Source of the DNA: Cyanoderma ruficeps | Lineage: Eukaryota > Chordata > Aves > Passeriformes > Timaliidae | Direction: 5' to 3' | DNA length: 64,000 nucleotides | Assembly: GCA_008694505.1 (NCBI GenBank) | Contig: VZDJ01007755.1 | Location: 13,473,100-13,537,099 of the forward strand | Shown: piece after piece, positions 1 to 13,616 of the stretch | Numbering within the stretch: position 1 is the first letter of the stretch | Layout: each line of letters begins with the position of its first letter | Made by a program: the position numbers and the translations under genes | The notes under the pieces: model-generated | Databases searched by the model: none | Told to the model about the DNA's origin: nothing | The model's input: only the letters and a program-made list of their open reading frames with translations

Positions 1-1631
1 GATGCTGGCTTGTGCCATTCCAGTGTTGAGTGTAAGTGTGCATTTTAGGGTGGGAACTTCAGAAATTTCCTGACTTCATGTGGGTTTTTTTCCCTTCATT
101 CAGAACTTCATCCATCCCCCCAAGGAATACACACACACAAACATGTTGAAACATGTCTATTTTTCCCTTTTTGGTCGATATTGAACATATTTCCACTCTA
201 TTATGAATTCTTGGCAGCTAGCACACCCAGCCTAGTCGTGTGTAATGTTTCTGCCAAGGTATTGATCTGTATGTGCAAAAACTAATTATGCATAAAATAA
301 TTCTGACTGAGGCCATGTTGAGAAACAGAAAAGCAGTATGTAGGCATAAATATAAGTTCTGATAAAAGACCATTTAGTACAAATAACTAGTTTGTTATTG
401 TTTCTATTCTAACTGGAAATGAAGCTACTTAGTTTCAAAAGAAAAATACATCAATTATTGATGCATGAATATTTTTTAAGCAGAATTATTTCCTATTCAT
501 TAACATTTATTCAAAAGTCATTAATTTTAATATGCATTTGGGTGATGGTATTTGAATTGTAAATAATTTTGCATTCTCCACAATTTAACCACATTTTCCA
601 TATTCATGAGACAATTTAGTCATAAGTTGTAGCAGGGCATGCATTGCTTTAGGATATAGTCACATTAGGAAAATTCTGTTGTACTGTGTAGCCTAAGGCT
701 TCACCTAGTTCATTTAGCACCCACTAATATGAAAGATCCTGTGCATCAGTGTCTCATGTAATTGAGATGAAGACGCCCCAGTGAAAGCACTTCATGAACA
801 TATTCCAGTTAGGATTTTCACATATGTTAATACAATCTTTATGCAAAATCATCAGTCATGGAGAAACATAACAAACATACACAACCGAGTAAAAAAAAGC
901 AGAACGTATTTGTTTCTTGATCTTAGATTTTTAAACTGAAGTAATAATTTCTATATGCTAGATGACACAGTTCATCATGCTAGAGATAATTAGTTTTTGA
1001 AAACGGGAAGTAATGATCTCTGCAGGCATCATGGTAGACTGTCATTAGTCCTGCAGGATATTACAGGTAATCAAAGGCTGTAACCTATACTTGTACATGT
1101 ACACCTCCTTCAGATCTATGTCTCTTAGAGCATGTTTTAAAAGACAAGATGGGTATGGAAGGGGCAGATCAGGCTCTTTTACATTAACTGATTGATCAGT
1201 GGCACTGTGCTGGCATGATACATTTTTCTCTTTGGTACATGCAAGTTCTGAACCTAAAAATCTAAAAATATATCTGACAATTGAAATGACATTTATATTT
1301 CAAATCATTCCCATGAAAAAATAGTTCCACCAAAAAGTGGGACAAATTGCTTTGTGAAGTCTATCACTTGCTATAGCAGAACAGTTTCACCATATCCAGA
1401 GACATCAAAAGATAAAGAAGATGACAACAACCATACTTGAAAAATGTTTCTCAAAAAAGAGAAAAGCAGGCTGTCTGAACAATGATACTATGTAAGAAGG
1501 AAATAAGTATATGCAAAATAGTGTAAATACTGAAAAAAATATTTTTTTAATTCTTAGTGAATGTGGCAATCAAGTAAACCATAGAGGAGTTGTATTTGTG
1601 CATCATGAAGGTTGTTTGATATAAGTGGAAA
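1..1631. other. Unique AT-rich non-coding DNA
   Basis: No repeat family, exon or RNA gene is recognisable here. The sequence is AT-rich with short A and T runs and ends where a CR1 relic begins. Confidence 0.6.
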
Positions 1632-2749
1632 AGGTTGTGGATACCACCTAGATTTTAGTGAAGCCTTTGACACTAGTTCCCACAGCATCCTTCTGGAGAA
1701 AATGGCTACTCATAGCTTGGATGAGTGTGCTCTTTTCTGGATAACAGTCTGAATGTTCACATCCAAAAAGTTATGGTAAATGGAATTTAGTCTGTTCACA
1801 AGTGCTGTGTCCTGGGGCTCAGTGTGGGGCCAGTTCTGTTTAATAACTTTATCATTAATATGGACAGTGAGCGAAGCCTCAGTCAGTTCATGGACGACAC
1901 CATGCTGAGTGGGAATGTTTGTCTGTTGGAGGGCAGGAAGGCTCTGAAGAGAGATCTGAAGAGGATGAATGAATGGGTCGAGGCCAATTTATGAGGTTCA
2001 ACCTGGTGAAATTCTGCATCCTGCACTTGGGCCACAATAAACACATGCAGGGTTACAGGCCTGGGGCAGTGTGTCTGGAAACCTGCCTGCTGGCAAAGGA
2101 TCTGGAGATGATGGTCAGCATCTGGCTGAACAGGAGCCAACAGTGTGCCAGGTGGCCAAGATGGCCAATGGCATCCTGGCCTGTATCATTAATACTGTGG
2201 CCAGCAGAATCAGGGACATTATATCCCTCTGTACTCAGCACAGATGAGGCTTCACCTTGAATCCTGTGTTCAGTTTTGGGCCCCTCACTACAAGGACATT
2301 GAGGTGCTGGAGCATGTCCAGAGAAGGGCAACAAAGCTGGTGGAAGAGGAGCACCTGAGGAAGCTGAGGGTGTTTAGTCTGGAGAAACAGAGGTTTGGGG
2401 AAACCTTATTGTTCTTTACAACTATCTGAAAGGAAATTGTAGAAATGAGATGGCTCTCTTTTCCCAGACAAAAAATGGTAGGAAAAGAGGAAACAACTTC
2501 AAGCTGTGGCAGAGGAGGTTTAGAATTGGTATTAGGAAAAAAAAATCCTTCTCTGAAAGAGTTGTCAACATCAGAACAGGCTGCCTTGCCTAGGGAAGTG
2601 GTCAAGTCACCATCCCTGGAGGTATTTCAGACACATAGATGTGGTGCTCTGGGACATGGTTTAGTGGTGGACTTGGTAGTACTGAGTTAATAGTTGGACT
2701 TGGCGATATTAAGGATCTTTTCCAGCCTAAATAATTCTATGTTTCAATG
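1632..2749 (+). mobile_element. CR1 LINE relic with part of ORF2 reverse transcriptase and 3' UTR
   Basis: A 5'-truncated, decayed CR1 non-LTR retrotransposon. It opens at a block readable as DFSEAFDT (near 1652), the reverse transcriptase motif A region of CR1 ORF2. A block readable as QFMDDTML (near 1884) follows at the position of the catalytic FADD motif C, with A changed to M. Further on are NxSQQCA-like and [29 protein letters not shown] stretches of the ORF2 C-terminus (2250-2330). The 3' UTR ends near 2749 with ...tcttttccagcctaaataattctatg, the typical avian CR1 terminus. Stops and frame changes break the reading frame repeatedly, so no protein is made. The identification rests on recalled CR1 sequence; the exact subfamily is not assigned. 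Confidence 0.93.
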
Positions 2750-5093
2750 AAAGGTAAGCCCCAGAATAAGAAATATTTCCAAGTACAGTCCATCACAGAT
2801 TAGGACTGTAAAGTTCTAATAGTTGTTACCAATACTTCAGCAGCAAGCTCTAGTGACCAATTAAACGTGATTCAAAGCCTCAGTGAAAAGGAAGAGGTTT
2901 ACCAGTTTCTTCATGTTCTTTCTTACTCTCTCAATATTATCTACACAATATATGAGTCCATATTTATTACTATTGCATAATCTTGTCTAAATTTCCTAAA
3001 ATAACCTGAGGTAACTTCAAAGAATATATATACAAATACTGTCACTAACTGTGGTTCTTGATAGTGCACAAAGGCAGAAATAGCTCAGCAATATTTTACC
3101 TACAGCATTATTTTTGTACATTTACTCTCTGTAGGCTAGGTTACAGTGTTTGCTATACTTAATTCTTATAAAAAATTGGGAAGGAATAGCAAAGTGGTTG
3201 TGATGAAGAAAAAAACTGATAAGGACATAACAGATACAAATTTGCAATTTTACAAAGTATAATTTTTTGACAGTTTGTGCTGTACTCAGAAACAAAAAAA
3301 ATAGATTCAGGAATATTTTCTTAAACATTGATGGTTAAGTTATTAATAATAATATGCAAATGCAGTCTTTTTTTTGATTATCAGTTTATTAATGACCCAG
3401 TCTTGTTTGCATGCAAAATGTATGTTGTTAAAAAACTTTTTTTTTTGGATAATCCCTGTCAGATATTTGATTAATTACAAAATATTCACTTTGAGATAGT
3501 TAAAGATTTTTCATTGGAATGATTTCCTGGTGAAAATGTAATTTCTATTTAATCAAAATTTATTTAATTTAATGACTTTGTCCATTAAAATGTCAGTTGG
3601 CTCATGAAAACCACTTCATGTAAAAAAAACCTTCAAACTGAGCCTCTTTATTGGAGAACTGACCCCAATAAAACTGCTCTGAAATCAGTTGAAATAAACT
3701 AAATAAGAACCCGAAAAACCCCAATAAACCTTCACTCCTATCTTCAAGAGATATTTTTACCCAAGTCTCCCTTCACTGCCTTGCAGGAGATATAATTTAG
3801 ATATCCCTTGTCTCCTTAAGAGTCATCTATCCTCAGGTAGATGGAAAAGACTTGGAAACTCAGATGGAGCTAATATTCAAGTTTTTCTCACCTCAGTTGT
3901 CTGATGATAAGTACAGATCCACCCTGCTCTTAATGCTTCTCTGAAGAACATTTTCTAAGCTTTGATACCACCCACTCTTTTTGTTGCTTCTCTGTTTCCA
4001 ACAGATCAAGCATAAGATAGTTTCCTCACTTTCAAAGCAATTCACAGCTATGTCCCTCCCTACTTATTGTCACCTTACACTCATTACTCGCTCCCACTTC
4101 TGCTTATGCCTGCCTCTAATGCTCATGTGTTAAATTTCAAATATTTCCAGACACTATTTCTCACATTTGGGAGACCAGGTCTTGAGAAGTAGAAGAACTG
4201 ACCTCTTTACATCTTTCAAAATTCTTTCCCTGAATGCAAATTCTAATAAAAAGCTTGAAAATAACACTCCTGATGATATGTCAAAGAAATCTCCTAGTAA
4301 GCTTTATGTTCACTTTGTTGCCCCAGGTCTGCATGTGCCCCCTCACCTCACATTCGGTCTGTGCTGGCCAGGTTAGGTCTGTGTGCAGTTCTAAGTCTGC
4401 TTATTTAACAAAAGTGCTACTCCGTGAGTGTGGCTCCTGTGCCCTGTGATGATAAGAAGACTAAGTGGGAAAATGAACAATCCATTTCAAATGAGAAGTT
4501 TAGTAAAATTAATTACCCATTCAAAGATCCTCTGAACTCTTGGAGATACACAGATATTTGCATAAATGACTCAACTGGTTCCTGAATAACTACAGCAACA
4601 AACAATATGAACACTCGCATATTGTGAGTTGGAGGAATTAATTGTTTTAAATCCAAAATCAATGGTTTCCATCAGCCCCAGTTTTCTTCTTAATTGCTGG
4701 TGTGTGCTGTGGCACATCAGTTAGGGAGAACAAAGATTCTAAACAGGATAAAACAAAGCAGATGCAGGATTACCTTTTTAGAGATTGGACTACAAAACCT
4801 GCGTTACTTTAAAGAGTGAAAATGTTTTCCTTTTTGTAATGTCATTAATGATGCTGTTTTTACATATAAACCAAGAAGTAATTAAACTTCTATTATTTTA
4901 GCAATAGAGATCTGGAAACAATCAGTAAAATTGAAGCTGAATTAAAAGGAAAAAAACTAATTAATGAAGCAACAGACTTAAGTTTACAGATTTCAAGGTG
5001 TAATTAAGAATAGAGTTGAGTAAATGTTACTTGCAGGAGTATTTATTCACATTATTATTTAATTTTTTAAAAGGTATATGCATCCCTTTGTGT

Positions 5094-5110
5094 TTTCTTT
5101 CTTTCTTTCT
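5094..5110. repeat. (CTTT)n microsatellite
   Basis: Four consecutive cttt units within a pyrimidine-rich run. It is short and probably of little polymorphic value. Confidence 0.85.
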
Positions 5111-5584
5111 GTATCCATTTGAGTTCCAGCATCATAAACACCCACAAAAAAGGGTAGTCTTTACTCAACTAAGAAGCAGGAAGAGAAAATAGTAATGAGA
5201 CTAAAGAATGCAGGAAAAAAAATACGGATGGATAAGACAACACAAAAAAATTTGAAATATTAACTGGGAAAAAATATTATCACTATAATTTGCTAAATTA
5301 GATAAATATTATGCAAAGTACACCTAGAAGAATGCCATTACTTGTATGGAATGTTTTATTCCATATACCGCTTCTCTAGCTGTTAAAAGGTGGGGTTTTC
5401 CCACTCCCTAGAAACCTTTAGCAATTTCTTTTCTCAGACACTGAAACCACCTTTCCTTTTATTATGTAAACAGAATCTTTTTGCAAGGGAAAAGGAACTG
5501 GATTATCTTAGTTATTACATTAGAATTCATTGTTTCAAGAACAAATGGAAATTAAATTATATAAAAAACATTGCCAGCATCTAC

Positions 5585-5795
5585 CCAAATTAATGTAAGC
5601 AATTAATTAATTAGTCTTTTTTCATCTGGTTGATGGAATTGCATCTTCAAGATGTGCTATACAAGTGTATCTTGTAATCAACAAAAAACAGACAGTTTTT
5701 TTAAACAGCCAGATAATTACTGCATTGCATAAATGTCATCATTGCATTTTATTTGCTGTGAGATAATTAGAAAACCTTTTAATGTGATCAGGGTT
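5585..5795. promoter_or_regulatory. Candidate conserved non-coding element, homeodomain/POU motif cluster
   Basis: The stretch contains a caattaattaattag core (5597 onward), a tgcattgcataaatg block resembling a POU/octamer site (about 5722-5736), another attgcat shortly after, and agataattag. Dense TAATTA and octamer-like sites outside repeats are common in deeply conserved developmental enhancers. Only the motifs are seen; conservation and activity are inferred and untested. Confidence 0.25.
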
Positions 5796-8691
5796 TTCTT
5801 TAACAGGAACATGGTTTATCTCTAGCTCTTGAGTTATTTTCATTCACCTTCTCAGCAGTGGAGAATGCACAGAAACAAAGACCACTTCAGATGCAAAAAT
5901 ATATGGAAACTCTTCTATTCCAAATGCACATCTGTAATTCTTTAGGGTAAGCATTTTACTTCCTACTGCACCATCATTCAGCTCCCAAGTTATTGGATGT
6001 AAGCACTTCCATGTCCTGAAGAAATTATTCACCTCTAACCTTGACATCCTATGCATTTAGTGTGATGCAGGTTTTTCATTTAATAAAAGTAAAATTGGAT
6101 TTTTTATAAATATGTAAAACCCCATATGTTAATCCAAGAATATCATTACATTCTGTATGAGCCTCCATCCAAAATATTTAAAGTTTATTAATTATAAGCG
6201 TTAGTATAAACAGTATTTTATATAAGACCTTGATATGTTAGGGAATAATCAAATTCCTTTTCAATACAAAAATCCACTTACACAGAAAGATTCCTATTAC
6301 ATGTACTGCTAACAGATACAATTTGCATCAAAGTATTTTACATCCTCCTAGAAGTCAGAGATGGTGGAAAGTCTGACTTAAGTACTTGTAGAAAACTTAT
6401 CTTAAAAATAATCATTTCAAAGTAATAACTTGCTGAAGAATAAGAGCTTTGTGTTGCTGCATTTGGTATTCAGTGAGCAGTCATCCTGTCACAGCTGCCA
6501 ATGCTGACTGATAAATGTTCAAAAGAGCCTAGAAGAATATTGACAAACCCTCAACTTGTGTGTAATATGGAGATAAGGACACTAAAATTATATTTACTTA
6601 TGCTCCTAGTGTAGCAGGAAGCTTCACAAAATAGTGACACTACTTTTTTGCTACCTTCGTGTGCAATTTTTTATTATTTATTTACTACTGTAAGGTTCAA
6701 CTCCTCTACAGTGATTTAGTGCTGGATAGAACTACTGATTTCCATGGGAGCAGGGGGAAAGAAAGAAAATTAACCACCTAACAAGCCTCTTCACCCCTAC
6801 TGAATCCAAGCACTATACTCTCATATTAAAAAAAAGAAAAAATAGGTGCTAAATTTTCTCAACAAAGGATGGTTCTACAGGAATTCCCTGGTGAATAAAG
6901 CCACTGAGTCTGTGTGCTGTACCTAAAATATCAGTATAGATTAAAACCTTTATTTTATTTTCTTGATATTTGTGGAAAAAATCAAGGAAATTGTTCACTT
7001 AATAAATTAGCAAAGCTTTTCAGTTGAAGATAGTTTTGTAATGAATCACTCTGTGATTTGTTGGACTCTCAGTCTTAAAACCATTAATATGAGGGTGTTT
7101 TTTTCTCAGCAGATGCATATTCTAGGGGCAATCAGATTTCTATGTAATTTGAATGGAAATTACACAAGAACATCTTTATCCAATTTATTTCTGTGTTAAT
7201 ATTTTGCCTGCTGGATATGGTTAAAGACAAAAACCCACAGCAGGGATTTACAAATATTAAAGCAACATGCTACAGATATTTATAGTCATTAATTTTAAGT
7301 CTGTTTACTTCAACAAACTTTGTAGCTGTCTTTTGTCTTTTAAAGGAGCAAGTACCATTTTTATTTTTGCCATTTATCAATTCAACAGATCAGATGTGTT
7401 CTGTTTCACAGAACTTTACAGCAAATCCTACATGGCTTCAGAATCTTTTGTGAATTAATGCTGTACTGTCCAAAGGTCTACTCCAGAACATGGGCTGCAA
7501 AAATGTGACTTTCTTGATGGGAGCTGCTAGGTTTTTGAGTACTGGAGATACCAGTGTTTTCCTACAGAGATATGAAATTATTACGTTTTATTCCAAGTTG
7601 GGGTAGGAAGAGGGATAGAAAATACTCTCATTGAGGAACTGAATTTTCCTTCTCTATGCAACTGAATTGAAGTTTTTATATCATATATAAAGCGATGGGT
7701 TGTTTTGCTTTGGTTTTTTTTTTAATGTCACAGATTTCTGAAATGCTAGCTAGTTCATTGACCTAATTTGATCTTGTGAATCTTTTTATGGGTAAGGACA
7801 GTCTGGAATCATAGGAAGTGAAAATCCTTTCTTTTTTCTCTTCATCTTTATCATAATTTAGGATATAAATCTTCTCAGAGATGTATGATGTATCTTTTAA
7901 GGATGCACATTAAGAGCCAGATTTTGCCTGGAAGCCATGCAATACTGCCAGGTGCAAAACTCATACATCCTGCTTATAGGTGAAGGTTAATAATTCAGCT
8001 CTACTGATAAAGCACAATTTTCAGAGTAAATATCATTTTGGTGATCAACTTTCCTCCAGGAGGAGAAGGCTCTCGTCTTTCTATCCAGCATCTGTAGAGA
8101 AGCACATAGTTCATTTTTGTTACAGTAACAGGCAGGAAGACTTTCCATTAGCTGGGAGTGAGAGAGTAAGTTATTTCAAATGTCTTTGTACCTCTATACC
8201 ATTTTCTCCAATACAAGCTCTTGCTTATTTAAGGACACTCCTCCTTTCAAGAAGTGAAATAGGCTCAAGAGCATCTACTTGGTCTTTCTAGTTGCCTGTC
8301 TAACAGAAGGCACAGGAATTACTTCAAATAACTCATAGTTAAACTAGGCAGCATAAACAAAGCATTCAATCACCATTTAAAACCTGCCATAATTATTGGC
8401 AAATTGCTTTCATTTAAAAGTGTGAAACTAAGTTATATTTGAATGTATTACTCAGCTTTCCCTTTTTTTTTGGTTTTTTTTTTGGTCTTGTTTTATCGTC
8501 AACTGCTAGGCTGGCATGACAGTTTTATGGGTGTTTTGCTTGCTTCTAGACTAGGATTAAATTATCCCTAATTAACATTATAATAGACTGAAGTGACCTA
8601 GTCCCTTGAACAGATCCCACAGAAGAGAAGCAGCCACAGACCACCTGGGGTCCCTTAGGAGGAGCAGTGTCTGTGCCCTACTACATATGGA

Positions 8692-9243
8692 CACAGAATC
8701 ACAGAATAGGGAGGGTCAGAAGGGGCCAAAGTGGGCCTTGTTATCCAGCCTACCTGCTCAAGCAGGGTCATCCTAGAGGACCTTTCACAGGATTGTGTCC
8801 AGGTGTTTCTTGAGTATCTCCTGTGAGGGAGACTCTACAGCCTCAGGACAGTCTGTTCCAGTGCTTGATTATCTGCACAGTAAGAAGTTCCTGCATGTTC
8901 AGATGGAAATTCCTGTGCCTCTCTTTCTGCTTGTTGCCTCTTGTCCTATTGCCTGGTACCACTGAGAAGAGCCTGGCTCCTTCCTCTTCTCTCACCCTCC
9001 CTTCAGATAATTATGTCCAAGGATGAGGCCCCCTCTCAGTCATCTCTTCCCAAGGCTGAGCAGGCCAGGTTCCCTCAGCCTTTTGTCAATAAGAGATGCT
9101 CCAGCCCTTTAATCATCTTTGTTTCCCTCAACTGGACTCCCTCCACATGATCCTCCAGGAGCTCCATGTCTCTCTTGTACTGAGGAGCTCAGAACTGGAC
9201 ACAGCACTCCAGATGTGGCCTCATCAGGGCTCAGTAGACACTA
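8692..9243 (-). mobile_element. CR1 LINE 3' fragment, minus strand
   Basis: The left end reads acagaatcacagaatag, the reverse complement of the repeated CR1 3' terminus. It is followed by the antisense of the CR1 3' UTR (ctgctcaagcagggtcat, then gtgtccaggtgt) and of the ORF2 C-terminal region (ctcagaactggacacagcactccagatgtggcctcatcagg, near 9188-9228). The RNA-sense 3' end is therefore at 8692 and the 5' truncation is near 9243. Open frames read on the plus strand across this block are antisense artefacts. It is the only CR1 copy in the window in this orientation. Confidence 0.95.
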
Positions 9244-9299
9244 AAGGGAAAAATCTTAGTCCAGACTTTAGTCAAACATGTGTATATAATTGAGGCAGT

Positions 9300-9341
9300 C
9301 AAACTGAAATGAACATATTACAAACTGAAATGAACATTATT
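9300..9341 (+). repeat. 21-bp tandem duplication
   Basis: The unit beginning caaactgaaatgaacat occurs at 9300-9320 and again directly at 9321-9341 with only end differences (atatta versus attatt). It looks like a local slippage duplication. Confidence 0.85.
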
Positions 9342-9857
9342 TCACCATCACTTTGATTTTAATCATCTCTTTCCACTCACTGATCTAAATACAGGTGTTT
9401 TTTTTTCAGAGATGCTTAATAATCACTTGGTGATTGATGTTCCATTCTGCTGGGGCAACATACTTTGCCAGCAATAATGCTACCAAATCCCAAATCAACA
9501 TGTTTTTTGATTTGAGACATACACCATTTCATATAATGAAACATACTCATGAGGTTTGTAAATAGGAGACAAAGAACAGAGAGGAAACAGAGGCAGATGA
9601 ACCAAAGTGGATAGAATCAGTCTTCTAAAACATATAATATAAAAAGATAACTACAACATCCAAAATCCACAATCACTTGTCATAAGTCAGTAATAGGTAC
9701 TAGGTATCACATATTCAGATTTTCATCCTAACAAATGTTAGGACTATATGCACATGTTAGGACCCTTCTCACTTCAGCTAAATAACCTGCACTCTGGTTC
9801 TGCTTGCTTTGCTTTCAGAGTAATAAAACAACAAGTAAGGACCCATTAAACTGTAAT

Positions 9858-9931
9858 AGCATTACAATCAGCATAATAATTAATTATAATTATTAGCATT
9901 ACAATTAGCATAATAATTAATAATAATTAAT
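9858..9931 (+). repeat. 37-bp AT-rich tandem duplication
   Basis: A unit starting agcattacaat(c/t)agcataataattaat is present at 9858-9894 and 9895-9931 with a few differences. Both units are rich in TAATTA/ATAATT. It could be simple slippage or a duplicated homeodomain-type site cluster; the sequence does not tell them apart. Confidence 0.8.
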
Positions 9932-10799
9932 CAGCATAGCCCTTACAGCACTTCTGTGTTTTGCAATGTGGCACCTGTATGTTTTGCAATTTGATGGAGT
10001 AAGGTTTCTGCCCTGATTTCCAATATCCATATATACTCAGTTGCAATTGCACCAGTGTAGCTATCACTAATTGTCAGAAGCTGGATTAATGAGTCATTGA
10101 ATCAATGGAGATATTTTTGTAATACAACAACTTTAATGAAACTGTAAGTTGCAGCATATATGGTGCTCGTTTTTGGAGTGCTCTGAGCATATTAAATATC
10201 AAACTCATAACTTCCTTTCATTCTCCTTAGTGGATGAAGATTTTTAAAGTTTTTAAAATTAAACCTCTTAAATTTATGTGTTCAAAGATGTTTTAATGAA
10301 TCTGGATGAACATTTATGGTTCTCTTTCACCCTCCTTTTTGTAAGAATTTCTTAAGCTATTAGTCATTTCCTTACCACTGAGTCTAAATAAATCTTGTAA
10401 CAGCTCAGTGTATTAGAATTGCTGTAGTCTCCAAGATTTCTGCAATACTGATGAATTCTCATCTAAAATTGTCAGCTAGTGTATATTTTTAGACAATCTT
10501 AAGGTACTATAATTTTTATAACAAATGCAGTTGACATTGACCTGTCAAAGCTTAGTCTCAATGCAGAGACACTGGAATAGCTTTATACTTACACAAAGTT
10601 ACATTTTTCTCATAGGTTAATAATATCTGTGTACTTGGATGTACTTTATCCTTTCAAAATTATGGTGGATGAAGTCTATTTGCAAATGGAAAACTTTCCT
10701 CACAGAATGGTTGCTGTGGAAGTTTCTGGTCGATGGTATTTTGTGGATATGCGCTGGTAGGAAGCTGTCTTGTGGCAGATAAGCTCTGATTAAAGTTTA

Positions 10800-11065
10800 G
10801 GGCCCCGGGCCACCTTTAGCATCTATTCCACCTCCTTGTGTGGTCTGGGAGATTAAATTGGATTAAAGTTTACAGTCCTTCAACCAGAAAATGGCATTCT
10901 TGCTCCTTTTTACAACAGGTCTACCCCCATCCTGGGGAGCTGCCCAATGGCCGGGGCTGGGACTTCTCCTGGTGCAAGGCAGTGGGGTGGGTACCCTCTG
11001 TGGCCCTGGGGGTTCCCTCACTGCTCCTAGCCCTCAGGAAGCCCCTGGCCCCTGCTACTCTGTTT
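10800..11065. other. GC-rich patch of unknown origin
   Basis: A short stretch that is markedly richer in G and C than its surroundings (for example ggggagctgcccaatggccggggctggg). A 12-bp match (gattaaagttta) lies on both sides of its first part, near 10787 and 10861. Open frames exist but have no recognisable domain. It may be a remnant of an unrecognised repeat or retrocopy; I cannot name it. Confidence 0.5.
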
Positions 11066-12405
11066 TTGGAGTAGAAATTATTTTAAGAAAAAAACATAAA
11101 TCACTGACGTGTACCATTATCATATGGTCCTACTGTTTATTTTATGCAAATGAAAATAAATGCAAAATATAGAAGGAATTGCCCACCCTAAAGATGTGTT
11201 TTCTAGGTACTTTACATATGTTTTCTTTTTTCCTGAATCCTTTCAAAAATATTTCAGAGGAGTAGCCTATATAGCTTCAGAATGCCATAGCCTGGGAATG
11301 TATTAACTAATACATTTAATACTTTTAAGTAGGGAAGTAATTTTGCTAGTCCTTTAAGGTCAGTGGAAATAGTTGAACTGATTGTGCTAAAGTTTCAGCT
11401 GACAGATGTTCTTCAGTGCGTGCTGCAGTGATTTCAAATATTGGCCCAGTTTTCTCAACAGAATGAAGGAATATGAACAAGGGACTTCATTCCACTGCTA
11501 CTAGGGAGCAGAAGGCTTGTGTTACTACAAGAGCGCAAGTTTACTAAAGGTGGGCTACTGTTCTCGAGATCTAATACTTGAGAACCTCTTTTTGCAAACA
11601 GTCTTCAAGTTTAAAAGATTGTGTTAGCCAACGTTAGCTGAAATGATAGAAACTTCAAAATTACAGTTTTCATCTGTTACCCCAAGAGGTGTAATGCCAC
11701 AGAGTAAGTGCACTGATTTGACAAAATGCACATAATTCAAAATGGCAAAACCTACAGCTTTTTGACTAGTGGGAAGCCTTGTGGTGCTGTTGTTTATAAG
11801 TGGGCTGTGTGCCCAGCATAATCTAAGGAGCAATTAGATTGAATCATCTGCTGCTTTCTTTTTTCTTTAAAATTCATTGCTCCTATTGTAAGTTTGCATT
11901 TGTAGGCATATTTCTTTTAGGTGCTCACTCACATCACTGGGATATTGCTGAAACCTTATAAATATTGTAATAAACTATAACCACATAGAAGAGCTTAGCT
12001 TAGTTAATGAAAGATAAGCACATGCTTAATAGATTTAGGATGCTCTTGAAATTAAATATGCATTTAAAGGCGTGATATAATCAATATATTAGTTGAGAAA
12101 ACAGTTGACTATCACTTTATCCAGAAAATAAACCCTCTGCTGTACAAAATATAAATGCACCTACTGCATAATTACTTATTTCTGGAGCTAACCAGGGCCA
12201 TGAGGATGATGATAAAATTTGTTATTCTAGAAAACAAAATGATGCATAATTTTTTTTTCATTAACATTTTGGTAATTGTACCCACAGATTTAAAATATCC
12301 TGGAAAAAAAAACCCGAACCAACCAAAGCCACCCCAAAAACAAACAAACAAAAAACCCAGAGAAAAGACTAATATAGAAACAGAAGAATAGATTCAGAGA
12401 TGCCT

Positions 12406-12439
12406 TATTCTTGTACTCTGATCCTAGAGTACAAGAATA
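12406..12439. other. Perfect 14-bp hairpin, 6-nt loop
   Basis: Tattcttgtactct (12406-12419) is followed after gatcct by its exact reverse complement (12426-12439). A 14-bp perfect stem with a tight loop is unusual for background DNA. It is too short for a typical pre-miRNA stem and has no flanking complementarity. Confidence 0.8.
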
Positions 12440-13536
12440 CTAGATACTACTCTGAAATCTACTGCAGTCCCCACATAAATCAGAACATCACCATCAGCTC
12501 TTCCAATTTATCTCAGCAGTTTTTCCTATTCATAACCTCTAGACTGCAGAATGCCCTAATCAGTCTCCTGCCAATATGGATCTCTCCTCTATATCAGAAT
12601 ACTATTGAAGAGCCCTTGAAGAATTTTAGAACCATTACAGGGTAACAAAGGAAGACAATACACCACTGGGGGGCAAAAAAAATCTGTCATATCTGCCTGC
12701 CCACCATTATCAGAGAGTTTTTCTGTATTTGTTACATTTTCTCTGTAAAAAAGTGGATTATTACTTTATTACATTAAATTATGATACAGAATTGTGCATT
12801 TAAACCATCATAACCAGCATATGTTGTTCAGTAACTCTGCCAAGTGCTTAAGACACATGTATATACAAATATGTGTTCCCCCTTGCCTAATTGCTCTCAT
12901 AACAAATTATAACAATGCTTTTACATTGATTCCAATATAAGAAAATAATGTATCAAAACCACAAGTATGAAAAATAACTTTTAACTATACAGCTCCATAT
13001 TAAGCAGCTCCTATTCTATTTATTTTTTTGATAAAGTACTATCTTAACATGCTTTCATCAGCCACGAGTATTTCCTAAATAGACAAAATGAGTGGCGGTA
13101 GGAGAAAAAGATCATTTCAGAAATCAGCAAATCATTACAGGCAGTCGAGAAAGTAAATCTTGCCAATAAAAAGACATTAACTAGAACAGCCCCACAGGGG
13201 TGTAAGTACTACATTAAAGGCACATATTTTTCTGATAAATCCATCAAGCTCCTCCAGGTTTATAATAATAATTAAATTACTTAAGCATTAGAGAAGTATT
13301 CTGACTAGAGTTTGTGCTCTGTGCACCTTCAAAGGTTCAGAAGTTGCTTTTGATAAAATTAAGCAACTAAAGGAACTAATGCTTATTATAAGATTACGTG
13401 AATTATGAAAATCTTTTGAGAGAGCCTGCATTTATTCTGACTATCCAACAATCCAATGTTGCTCGTTTCTCAATATAAATATATTCCCTAAATTAAGCAC
13501 TTGGCATCTTTATGTATACATTACTGCAACACTTCT

Positions 13537-13616
13537 TATATATATATATTTATATTTCCTATATATATATATATATTTATATATNTTATATATATGTATT
13601 TATATTTATTTATTTA
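13537..13616. repeat. (TA)n / TATTTA low-complexity tract
   Basis: About 80 bases of alternating TA with TATTT interruptions and one ambiguous base (n) at 13585, marking an unresolved position in the microsatellite. Confidence 0.95.

Larger units (their letters stand above)
2750..8691. other. Unique AT-rich non-coding DNA with minor simple repeats
   Basis: About 5.9 kb without a recognised gene or interspersed repeat. It holds a short (CTTT)n run near 5094-5110, an 8-bp inverted repeat around 5343-5365 (tatggaat/attccata) and a homeodomain/POU-motif-rich stretch near 5585-5795, listed separately. Open frames here are short, lack supporting splice or domain features, and look random. Confidence 0.55.

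Noticed and set aside
1973..2429. Overlapping plus-strand frames as genes
   Set aside because: They are pieces of CR1 ORF2 broken by stops and frame changes.
13537..13616. TA-rich tract as a replication origin or regulatory element
   Set aside because: It is a plain microsatellite with an ambiguous base; nothing beyond base composition supports a function.
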